Assembly: GCA_014879345.1 (NCBI GenBank)
Contig: JACSSI010000082.1
Coordinates: forward strand, 1-11,547
Direction of reading: 5' to 3'
Length of the DNA stretch: 11,547 nt
Source of the DNA: Anaerolineae bacterium
GTDB taxonomy: Bacteria; Chloroflexota; Anaerolineae; Promineifilales; Promineifilaceae
The translations under genes were made by a program, and so were the position numbers. The notes beneath the pieces are model-generated. The model made no database searches, was not told the DNA's origin, and saw only the letters and a list, made by a program, of their open reading frames with translations. Below are positions 1-6,522 of this stretch, one piece after another. Position 1 is the stretch's first letter, and each line of letters begins with the position of its first letter.

Positions 1-1512
1 AGAACGGCCGTTTTTAATTTGAGGTGTCGCCGGGAATTGGGCTAATTCGCGGATATTTTCCTGCATTTCACGGGTGGGGCCGCCGCCGCCATCGCCGTAG
101 CCGTAGGCCATCAGCACTTCTGGATGCGTCTCTTTTTGTTGCAGGTTGAACCAGGATGTCATCACTTCCATGGGCGTACACGCGCCGTTATAGGTGGTGG
201 GGCGGCGGGCTTCTGTGCTGTAATACGATCCGGCTTCCTGGGTGGGGCTGAAATGAGTCAGCACCTTCGTGCCGTCTAACCCCTGCCACCAAAAGCTGTC
301 GTAGGGAATGCGGTTGTATTGGCTCCAACTAATCTTAATGGTGAAAAAATATTCCAGTCCCGCTTGTTTGATAAGTTGCGGCAGATTCCAGGCGTAGCCA
401 AACACGTCTGGCAGCCACAAGACGGGCGATTCCGCATCCGCGCCAAATTGTTCGCGGAAGAAGGTGCGTCCCAGCAAAAATTGACGGGCTAACGCCTCTG
501 CGCCACTCAAGTTGCAGTCTGCCTCTACCCACATGCCGCCGATGGGTTCCCAACGGCCGTTTTTCACCTGCGTTTTGATGGCTTCGTACAGGGCGGGGTA
601 ATCCTGGCGGATGTAGTCATACAGTTGGGGCTGGCTTTGGGTGAAATGGTAGTCGGGGAACTGTTCCATCAGGTGCATGACGGTGTGGAACGTACGCCCG
701 GCCTTGCGCCGCACCTGGGCGATTGTCCACAGCCAGGCGACGTCGATGTGGGCATGACCGCTGGCAACGATGGAGACATCTAGCGGCGGGCCCGCTTTGT
801 CGATGCCTGCTTGCAGGGCGGCATGGGCGGCTGGTACGCTGTCGTAGAATGGTTCTTCGATGGGTTCGCGGGTGTCCAGTAATTTGAAGGCGTCGTTGAG
901 GGCGTTGTATAAATAGCCTTTTGCCGGTTCGTTGTCGTTTAGCAAGTCGGCAATGCCCAGAGCGACCCGCGCCGTGGCAATAAAATCGCGGGTAGGCTGG
1001 TCGATGAGGACGATGGCGCAGGGGCGCATAAATAGTTGAGGCTTGGGATTGTCCGGGAACAGGCTGTCTAGCCCTGTCCAACCGTGGAGCGCTAAGATGT
1101 GGGAACGGCCGTTACGCCATTCATCTGTTAACAATATTTCCTGGTGGTGACGATCACACGCCGCAAAAGCGGTACCGTCGATATAGGCCAACGCTTCCGG
1201 GTGGCTGAAATCGTTGGCTTCGCCCAGCGGCAAATACAGGGCGACGGGGGTATCGTCAGGCCACTCGCCGGGAATGGTGAACGAGGTGCGCATCACAAAA
1301 TCGGTTGTCCAACTGCCCCAGTGGCTGTTGGGCGCGATGGTTTCCCATTGGCTGTCGTCTACATCCATGCCAATAGGCGGGTCTGTTTCGGGGCCAGGCA
1401 GGGCGGTGTACTGGAAGGGAGCCAGCGGTTGACGCGCTCGATAGACAAGCGGTTCAATCAATTTGAGTCGTTGTGCGATTTTTTGAGAGGTCCAGCGGGT
1501 TTTGTGGTTCAT
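1..1512 (-). CDS. alpha-mannosidase, glycoside hydrolase family 38 (N-terminal part; cut by window edge)
   Basis: Hydrolyses alpha-linked mannose from glycans, probably in the cytoplasm because no signal peptide is visible. The reading frame is open for 504 codons from an ATG at 1512 to base 1 and continues outside the window. About 245 N-terminal residues, including a beta-rich part, precede the GH38 catalytic domain, as in AMS1-type enzymes. The domain opens with GHAHIDVAWLW (residues 252-262), where H255 and D257 match the zinc ligands. WLPDVFGY follows, with D369 as the expected nucleophile and zinc ligand. Further GH38 signatures are TIKISWSQYN, FWWQGLDGTKVLTHF and GYGDGGGGPTRE. AAGGA lies five bases before the start. 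The gene follows the halogenase-like gene by 26 bp and is probably cotranscribed with it. AMS1-type proteins are about 1000 residues, so roughly half is missing. The family is clear; the exact linkage specificity is not. Confidence 0.95.
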   Translation of the reverse strand, partial: MNHKTRWTSQKIAQRLKLIEPLVYRARQPLAPFQYTALPGPETDPPIGMDVDDSQWETIAPNSHWGSWTTDFVMRTSFTIPGEWPDDTPVALYLPLGEANDFSHPEALAYIDGTAFAACDRHHQEILLTDEWRNGRSHILALHGWTGLDSLFPDNPKPQLFMRPCAIVLIDQPTRDFIATARVALGIADLLNDNEPAKGYLYNALNDAFKLLDTREPIEEPFYDSVPAAHAALQAGIDKAGPPLDVSIVASGHAHIDVAWLWTIAQVRRKAGRTFHTVMHLMEQFPDYHFTQSQPQLYDYIRQDYPALYEAIKTQVKNGRWEPIGGMWVEADCNLSGAEALARQFLLGRTFFREQFGADAESPVLWLPDVFGYAWNLPQLIKQAGLEYFFTIKISWSQYNRIPYDSFWWQGLDGTKVLTHFSPTQEAGSYYSTEARRPTTYNGACTPMEVMTSWFNLQQKETHPEVLMAYGYGDGGGGPTREMQENIRELAQFPATPQIKNGRS

Positions 1513-1538
1513 GCGATTCCTTGTTGATTGTAGCGTGT

Positions 1539-3221
1539 TCAGCTTCGCTTTTTTTTCTTCTTGTGCTGGCGCGCGAGAACGGGGGCAGCGAAACGAGTTT
1601 TTTCGCGTAGACCATAACGCGCCAAATCCATGAGCGATAATTCTTCAAAAAAATGGCGGCGATAGTCACCTGTACCCATGAAGCCTTTGCCTGGTTGCAG
1701 TAGTTCCAGGCGAATTTTGTTTTTGGGCAGGTAGGTTTTACCTTTGAGCAGTTCACGAAATGGGGTCGCCATCCAGTCTACGTCGGCATAGATGGCATTG
1801 ATGTGGGCGATTGTTTGGTTAACGGCCGTTTCATCTTCAACATCTACCATTTCAATCAAACCATCCACCTGGTTTGCAATGACATCAAATTCGGCATAAC
1901 CACCACCCGCCAGTTTCAGTTGAACCAGTCGCTGCATATAGGCGTCTCGATCTGTGCCAGCAATGGCGCGAATCATGTTGAGGCGCACCAGTTCAGTGTA
2001 GGCACCCAGCAGCCATTGCACAGCATAAACTTGCCACAGCTTGTAGTGCGTAAAGGATTTGTAGCTGTTGGCGACGAGGCGGTCGGCAGTGCGCACAAAA
2101 TGATGGGTGACGGTTTCCAGGTCGAGGAAGGCCTGGCGGGAGTAGTCGCCTGTGTGTTGGGCTTGCAGGAGAAGATGAGCCAGGAGGGAAACGGCCGTTA
2201 ACGAACTGTACAATCCCTTCGAGTAAAGTGCATCAATAAAACCGGCTGCATGACCCAACAGCGCCCAGCGGTTGCCTACAACCTGTTTGGAACTGTATTG
2301 AATGCGCCCAGCACGCACCCAATCACGCACCGGTTGGGCATTGGCGAATTGGGCTTTGATAGTGGGGAACTGGTCAATGAAGCTGTAAAACTCCTCGTTT
2401 GGTGTCAGGTCTGGGCGTGCCGGATGCTGGCGCGGGTCGAGCAGCAGCCCTACGCTGCACAGGGGATTGGTAGCGGCTGGATGGTTGTTGAACGGGATCA
2501 CCCACAGCCAGCCACCCGCAAAAACGTGATGCAGCGTGCCTTCGGCCATCGAGTAGGGCAGGCCGTATGCTTTTTGGGAGCCGCCAGTTTGGTGATAGTC
2601 TGGCACATTGATCATGTGGGTAAACATGCCGCGTGAATGGGTTTGCAAGTCATAATCACGCAGGTTGAATTTATCGGCCAGGATGGAACGGAAACCGCCA
2701 GCATCCACGACGTAGCCCGCTGTAAACTGCTCGCCTTTGGCGGTGGTGAGGGTAGCGTAATCGGGTTGGAGATCGATGTCGGTGATGGGCGTGTTTTGGT
2801 GGACGGTTGCGCCGTAGGCAACGGCCGTTCCCATCAAAAAATAATCCGTATCCTGCCGATAAAGGTGCAGTTCATGGCCGTGCGGCTCCTTGGGGATGAC
2901 AGCTTGCAGCGTGTGCCGTTTGTCATGAAGCTGGCCTGGCGAGTGATGGAGAAAGCCAAAATGGCGCTTCACGCCATGCGTTGTGCCTGCAAACGGAAAG
3001 AAATTCTCTGAACTGAAATAGGCCAGTTCCGGCACATCATACAGCTCAGCCATTGCCCGCATCGTTTCAGAAGTTTCCAAAATGAGCGATTCCCCGATGG
3101 CAAAACGGGGGTGGCTCTTTGCCTCAAACATAACCACATTCAACCCATGTCGTGCCAAAATAGCGCCCAACGCGGAGCCTGTAATCCCTGAACCAATGAT
3201 GGCGATGTCGTATGTAGTCAT
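1539..3221 (-). CDS. flavin-dependent halogenase-like FAD oxidoreductase
   Basis: A 560-residue FAD-dependent monooxygenase-fold protein of the tryptophan halogenase / geranylgeranyl reductase group. The N-terminal dinucleotide-binding motif is IIGSGITGS (residues 8-16), followed by an acidic residue at the end of strand 2 (E34) and FAIGES (40-45), a halogenase hallmark. The sequence WLWVIP (238-243) fits WxWxIP, considered diagnostic of flavin-dependent halogenases. LLGHAAGFIDALYSKGLYSS (321-340) is the second FAD-contacting region. K85, in HGVKRHFGF, lies where halogenases carry their catalytic lysine, but I could not align it rigorously. The roughly 200 C-terminal residues resemble nothing I recognise and end in a KKKKKRS tail encoded by an A8 run. 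True halogenases need a separate flavin reductase; none is obvious here. It may instead be an uncharacterised FAD oxidoreductase. Substrate unknown. Confidence 0.8.
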   Translation of the reverse strand: MTTYDIAIIGSGITGSALGAILARHGLNVVMFEAKSHPRFAIGESLILETSETMRAMAELYDVPELAYFSSENFFPFAGTTHGVKRHFGFLHHSPGQLHDKRHTLQAVIPKEPHGHELHLYRQDTDYFLMGTAVAYGATVHQNTPITDIDLQPDYATLTTAKGEQFTAGYVVDAGGFRSILADKFNLRDYDLQTHSRGMFTHMINVPDYHQTGGSQKAYGLPYSMAEGTLHHVFAGGWLWVIPFNNHPAATNPLCSVGLLLDPRQHPARPDLTPNEEFYSFIDQFPTIKAQFANAQPVRDWVRAGRIQYSSKQVVGNRWALLGHAAGFIDALYSKGLYSSLTAVSLLAHLLLQAQHTGDYSRQAFLDLETVTHHFVRTADRLVANSYKSFTHYKLWQVYAVQWLLGAYTELVRLNMIRAIAGTDRDAYMQRLVQLKLAGGGYAEFDVIANQVDGLIEMVDVEDETAVNQTIAHINAIYADVDWMATPFRELLKGKTYLPKNKIRLELLQPGKGFMGTGDYRRHFFEELSLMDLARYGLREKTRFAAPVLARQHKKKKKRS

Positions 3222-3238
3222 ATTTTTTAGAGGCAGTT

Positions 3239-3345
3239 ACACAGAGCGCACGGAGTTTCCACGGAGATTCACAGAGAAAAAGAGAGTCGGGTTTTCTCAA
3301 AAATCTCTGTGTATCTCTGTGTCTTCTCCGTGGAACTCTGTGTTC
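3239..3345. repeat. imperfect inverted repeat built of CACAGAG / CACGGAG units
   Basis: The 131-bp gap between two minus-strand genes is almost entirely an inverted pair. The left arm (3239-3277) reads ACACAGAG, CACGGAG, CCACGGAG, CACAGAGA. The right arm (3304-3345) carries the complementary units TCTCTGTG (3304-3311), TCTCTGTG (3314-3321), CTCCGTGG and CTCTGTGT. An inner stem GAGAAAA (3274-3280) / TTTTCTC (3292-3298) closes the structure. As RNA it could form a long interrupted hairpin after the oxidoreductase stop codon and act as a processing or attenuation site. It could equally be a dispersed intergenic repeat. No target-site duplication or coding capacity is visible. Confidence 0.75.
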
Positions 3346-3352
3346 CTAATTT

Positions 3353-4867
3353 TTATCGATTCCATGCCAGCCATTTATCAAACAACTTCGCCACCGTCGG
3401 CGTGAGGCGGGTGCGGTTCCAGGCGTCGGCGCATTTGCGGATGGCTTCGGCGAGGGTGGGATAGGGGTGGATAACCTGCTGAATCGTCTTGAGGCCAAGA
3501 CCGCCAACCATCGCCAGCGTCACTTCGCTAATCATATCACCGGCATGGCTGCCGACAATGGTTGCGCCCAAAATTTTATCAGACCCTTTTTTGACGTGAA
3601 TTTTGACAAAGCCAGCTTCTTCACCATCGGCTCGACCGCGATCAATCTCATGTAGATAAGTGGTAAAAGTGTCGATTTCGATGCCTTGTGCCGCTGCATC
3701 GGCCGGATACAGACCTACATGTGCCACTTCCGGGTCGGTATATGTGACCCAGGGAATAGTTAAACTACTGAACTTTTGCCGACCGAGGAAGAGGGCGTTT
3801 TGCAGCACAATCCGGGCGGCGGCATCAGCCGTGTGGGTAAACTGATAGCTCAGGGCAACATCACCAGCCGCATAGACGTTTTTGTTGGTGGTTTGCAGAG
3901 TGTCATTGATAACGACGCCTTTATTCGTGTAGCCAATTTGGGCTGCTTCTAAATCCAAACTTTCCACATTGGGGCGGCGGCCAACTGCTAATAAAATCTC
4001 ATCGACCAGGAGGCTGTTGGTCTGATCGTTTATAGTGAATTCGATTATTTTTCCTGCTTCTGTTTGCCTGACCTGGCTGATGTTGGCTTCCAGAAACAGA
4101 GTCATACCATCTTTTTCCATTTGGGCTTGCACAATGGCGGCGGCTTCGGCATCTTCTCGACCCAAAACCTGGGGTATGATGTCGAAAATGGATACCTGGC
4201 TGCCAAAGCGTTGCATCGCTTGTGCCAGTTCGGAACCGATGGGGCCAGCACCGATAACTGCCAGGCGTAACGGCCGTTCTTCTAGCTGAAAAAACGTCTC
4301 GTTGGTGATGTACCCGGTCTCGGCTAAACCAGGGATGGGCAGGTTGGCAGCACGGGAACCGGTGGCGATGACGGCTTTCTTGAATTCGATGGTTTTGTTA
4401 CCGACGGCAAAGGTCGTTTCGCTGGTGAACTTGCCTTCGCCCAGGAAAACGTCGATGCCCATGTCGGCAAAGCGTTGGGCGGAGTCGTGGTGGCTAATGT
4501 CGGCGCGAATTCGGCGCATCCGTGTCATCACTTGCCCAAAGTCAGCGGTGACGCCTGCTGGCACATGCACGCCAAAGTCAGCGGCTTTCTGGATTTCGCC
4601 CATGACTTTGGCCGAGCGGATGACGCTCTTGGAGGGTACGCAGCCGGTGTTGAGGCAGTCGCCGCCCAACAGATGTTTTTCGACGAGCGCGACCTTTGCT
4701 CCGACTCCGGCGGCACCAACCGCGCACACCAATCCAGCAGAACCACCGCCAATGACTAAGAGGTTATAACGGCCGTTTGGCGTCGGATTTATCCAGTCTG
4801 GGGGATGGGCTTGCTGGATCAGTTCTTGGTTGTAGACATCGTTTGGGATAAGGGTGATTTCAGGCAT
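3353..4867 (-). CDS. mercuric-reductase-like FAD/NAD(P)-dependent disulfide oxidoreductase
   Basis: A 504-residue class I pyridine nucleotide-disulfide oxidoreductase (dihydrolipoamide dehydrogenase / MerA fold). The FAD-binding motif is VIGGGSAG (38-45). The redox-active pair is GGDCLNTGCVPSK (68-80; C71, C76). The NAD(P) motif is IGAGPIGSE (205-213) with an acidic D229 after the second strand, suggesting NADH. The second FAD motif is YAAGDV (332-337). The C-terminal dimer domain has HPYPTLAE (467-474), giving the His-Glu dyad. It lacks both the N-terminal heavy-metal domain and the C-terminal Cys-Cys of true MerA, so mercury reduction is unlikely. About 34 extra residues precede the FAD domain. 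GGAG lies six bases before the ATG. The TVP38/TMEM64 gene is 42 bp upstream; in some bacteria these two are fused, which supports a shared but still undefined redox role at the membrane. Confidence 0.93.
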   Translation of the reverse strand: MPEITLIPNDVYNQELIQQAHPPDWINPTPNGRYNLLVIGGGSAGLVCAVGAAGVGAKVALVEKHLLGGDCLNTGCVPSKSVIRSAKVMGEIQKAADFGVHVPAGVTADFGQVMTRMRRIRADISHHDSAQRFADMGIDVFLGEGKFTSETTFAVGNKTIEFKKAVIATGSRAANLPIPGLAETGYITNETFFQLEERPLRLAVIGAGPIGSELAQAMQRFGSQVSIFDIIPQVLGREDAEAAAIVQAQMEKDGMTLFLEANISQVRQTEAGKIIEFTINDQTNSLLVDEILLAVGRRPNVESLDLEAAQIGYTNKGVVINDTLQTTNKNVYAAGDVALSYQFTHTADAAARIVLQNALFLGRQKFSSLTIPWVTYTDPEVAHVGLYPADAAAQGIEIDTFTTYLHEIDRGRADGEEAGFVKIHVKKGSDKILGATIVGSHAGDMISEVTLAMVGGLGLKTIQQVIHPYPTLAEAIRKCADAWNRTRLTPTVAKLFDKWLAWNR

Positions 4868-4880
4868 GAGTTACTCCAGA

Positions 4881-4908
4881 AGGATGAAGGATGAGGGATG
4901 AAGGATGA
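4881..4908. repeat. four tandem copies of heptamer AGGATGA
   Basis: The heptamers AGGATGA, AGGATGA, GGGATGA and AGGATGA follow without spacing and fill most of the 42-bp gap between the TVP38 stop codon and the oxidoreductase start. On the transcribed minus strand this reads TCATCCT repeated and ends just before the GGAG ribosome-binding site. Copy number could vary by slippage and change the spacing between the two genes without touching either frame. Confidence 0.8.
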
Positions 4909-4909
4909 A

Positions 4910-5650
4910 TTATGCGTTGTTTTTTGTGGCTTCCCGTCGTTTTAACAAGCGGGAGAAGCCGATGCTGACAACGATCAGGGCGATGGATGAGACCAGTACC
5001 GGTGGGTTGACTTTCAGTTCGCCGGCCAACATCTCATCCAGTGTGCCAAAGGACGCACCAAGAAGTACAAAAGAAATGGTACCGGGCAAAGAGCCAACGG
5101 CCGTTGCCAGCAAAAAGGGCAGCCATTTAATGCGTAAAAATCCGGCAGAATAATTTACCAAATCATAGGGCAAAAAAATGAGGCGCATTAGCAGCACCGT
5201 CTCAAAGCTATTTTCACGCATCCGGGTTGTGTATTTTTGAATGAAGCCAGCACTGTCTTCATTGTCCTTCAAAACACCCTGACCGAAGAAGTAGCCCACC
5301 GCAAAAGCCACCATAGCCGATCCATTTGCCCCAATAATCGTATAGATAATACCAATCGGGCCAAACAGGAAACCCCCTAGCACCGTGAGAACCGTAGCCG
5401 GAAAAAATATGAGCGGTCGCAGCCAATAGATAATGATGTACAGCAGGGGGCCAAAGGCGCTAGTTGTCAGTAAAACAGCCAGGTTCTCGACAGAATCTGC
5501 CAAGGTTAAGTCGTTTGCTGTCACGTAATACCAGTAACTGCCTAACAGGAGCAGCCAAAAAGCGAGGGCAATTAACTTCTGTCCATGGCGGCTTAAAAAT
5601 GAAGTGACTGGTTTATTTATCTGCGGCTTTTCAGTTGTGGAAGGCGTCAT
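4910..5650 (-). CDS. TVP38/TMEM64 family (DedA superfamily) membrane protein
   Basis: A 246-residue polytopic inner-membrane protein of the SNARE-associated / VTT domain family, proposed to act in lipid scrambling or transport. A hydrophilic N-terminus of about 24 residues is followed by a membrane helix (about 25-43) and hydrophobic stretches at about 66-78, 80-122, 170-203 and 217-234. Family signatures are RPLIFFPATVLTVLGGFLFGP (78-98), the Gly/Ser/Ala-rich helix GANGSAMVAFAVGYFFG (107-123), and LLMRLIFLPYDLVNYSAG (153-170) with the conserved arginine R156. The tail is basic (LLKRREATK). The start is supported by GAGGA about five bases upstream. It precedes the MerA-like oxidoreductase by 42 bp and is probably the first gene of that operon. 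Family assignment is secure; substrate is unknown. Confidence 0.92.
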   Translation of the reverse strand: MTPSTTEKPQINKPVTSFLSRHGQKLIALAFWLLLLGSYWYYVTANDLTLADSVENLAVLLTTSAFGPLLYIIIYWLRPLIFFPATVLTVLGGFLFGPIGIIYTIIGANGSAMVAFAVGYFFGQGVLKDNEDSAGFIQKYTTRMRENSFETVLLMRLIFLPYDLVNYSAGFLRIKWLPFLLATAVGSLPGTISFVLLGASFGTLDEMLAGELKVNPPVLVSSIALIVVSIGFSRLLKRREATKNNA

Positions 5651-5663
5651 ACATTTCCTCTTG

Positions 5664-5680
5664 TGTGTTACATTTACACA
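5664..5680. promoter_or_regulatory. possible operator palindrome upstream of the TVP38 gene
   Basis: TGTGTTACATTTACACA is an inverted repeat with 5-bp arms TGTGT/ACACA and a 7-bp centre, 14 bp upstream of the TVP38 start codon. It resembles in layout a CRP/FNR-family site but does not match a consensus I can name. Its position close to the ribosome-binding site would suit repression. No convincing -10/-35 pair was found in the 178-bp gap 5651-5828. Confidence 0.25.
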
Positions 5681-5828
5681 ACTTGTAGGTGGTAATACAT
5701 TAAAATTCGAGGCAGTTTAAAATTGGTAACGGGCTTATGCTACCTGCACCCTATTCAGCAGTATAGATGCAAAAGATTGTGGATTTATTACGCGTGTCTC
5801 AAATGTTGGTGAGGAAAACGTGGAAATA

Positions 5829-6377
5829 TTAACTGGTTTCTCTTTCAATTTGCCAGCGGGGGAAATCAGCAATAGAGGATTCGATAAAGTTTTCAGCAAT
5901 CTCACGCATACGGTGGTTTGTGATATTGTTGGCAATTTTATCTACCATTTGACGCGGCATGAAACGCATCCCTTTCGGGCGAGGGGGATTTGCTTGTAAG
6001 GATAAGGTGTATTCAACGCGGGTTTGACCGTCTTCTTCATGGAAAAAGGTTTCGCTGCTGTAAAAACCGCGCGTAGTTGTGGCGTTAATGGTGACTTCGG
6101 TTTCAATGGTGGGCAGGTTTTCTACGGAGACGACGCGCATGGTTTGGCAATCAGAATCCATGTCCATGCGTACATCGCAATAAACATGTATATGGTAAGT
6201 GCCCAGTTCAACGGTGTTGTAGTAGAGGCGATATTGTGAGCCTGGCAAAGCGTTGACTAATTCGATGTGCTGTAAATAGTTGACCATCCGAGTCATGTCG
6301 CTGTAGAACTCGAAAGTTGTTTTTCGGTCTGCGGGAAACATGAAGGAAAAGCGGGCTTTAGCGGCAATTTTTATCAT
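5829..6377 (-). CDS. DUF1997-like START/SRPBCC-fold protein
   Basis: A soluble 182-residue protein without signal peptide or membrane segment. Its pattern, a strand then FMFPADRKTTFEFYSDMTRM (12-31), a long run of alternating hydrophobic strands (49-130) and a C-terminal amphipathic helix (143-170), fits the SRPBCC/START helix-grip fold. Phrases such as FEFYSDMTRMVNYLQHIE recall DUF1997, a family best known from cyanobacteria and plastids. These proteins bind hydrophobic ligands in a cavity, but no function can be given here. The ATG at 6377 is the first in frame; no strong ribosome-binding site precedes it, so the start is moderately sure. It is divergent from the nicotinate phosphoribosyltransferase gene and lies 178 bp before the TVP38 gene, so it is probably its own unit. 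Confidence 0.7.
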   Translation of the reverse strand: MIKIAAKARFSFMFPADRKTTFEFYSDMTRMVNYLQHIELVNALPGSQYRLYYNTVELGTYHIHVYCDVRMDMDSDCQTMRVVSVENLPTIETEVTINATTTRGFYSSETFFHEEDGQTRVEYTLSLQANPPRPKGMRFMPRQMVDKIANNITNHRMREIAENFIESSIADFPRWQIERETS

Positions 6378-6398
6378 GCGCGATACTATGGTTCAGTT

Positions 6399-6426
6399 TT
6401 GATGGAAAGCTACCACTTGTTATGAT
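6399..6426 (+). promoter_or_regulatory. candidate sigma70-type promoter for the pncB operon
   Basis: TTGATG (6399-6404) and TATGAT (6421-6426) are separated by 16 bp. The -10 has five of six and the -35 four of six consensus bases. It lies in the divergent gap and would start transcription near 6433, leaving a leader of about 90 nt that contains the hairpin at 6468-6489. Confidence 0.35.
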
Positions 6427-6467
6427 AGGTGAACAGTAAATTCTTGCTATTCATTTTAAGAAATAGT

Positions 6468-6489
6468 GCATCGCAAGCCTATGCGACGC
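6468..6489 (+). other. hairpin in the presumed 5' leader of pncB
   Basis: GCATCGCA (6468-6475) pairs with TGCGACGC (6482-6489) around a 6-nt loop, giving an 8-bp stem with one G-U pair. No T-tract follows, so it is not an intrinsic terminator. It ends 33 bases before the pncB start codon. It may be a leader regulatory structure or a protein-binding palindrome; I cannot match it to a known riboswitch. Confidence 0.45.
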
Positions 6490-6522
6490 CCATAAGTTTA
6501 CACCGGAAAGGATATGTGACAA

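Noticed and set aside
617..1081. 154-codon minus-strand frame inside the mannosidase gene
   Set aside because: It lies in a different frame from the continuous 504-codon mannosidase frame, which carries all GH38 motifs. Its product is Arg/Pro/His-rich, as expected for an out-of-frame reading of GC-rich DNA.
1454..1756. 100-codon minus-strand frame across the halogenase-like stop and the mannosidase start
   Set aside because: It overlaps both real genes in another frame, contains no recognisable domain and would replace the well-supported ATG and ribosome-binding site of the mannosidase.
2250..2636. Plus-strand frames of over 120 codons opposite the halogenase-like gene
   Set aside because: They are antisense to a gene with clear FAD and WxWxIP motifs and have no ribosome-binding site or domain of their own.
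3353..4867. Naming the disulfide oxidoreductase merA
   Set aside because: The N-terminal heavy-metal domain and C-terminal Cys-Cys are absent and no mer operon genes are nearby, so mercury resistance is not supported.
5735..5935. 66-codon minus-strand frame overlapping the end of the DUF1997-like gene
   Set aside because: I considered it as a frameshifted extension, but the DUF1997-like protein already ends at a normal length and the extra sequence shows no domain pattern.
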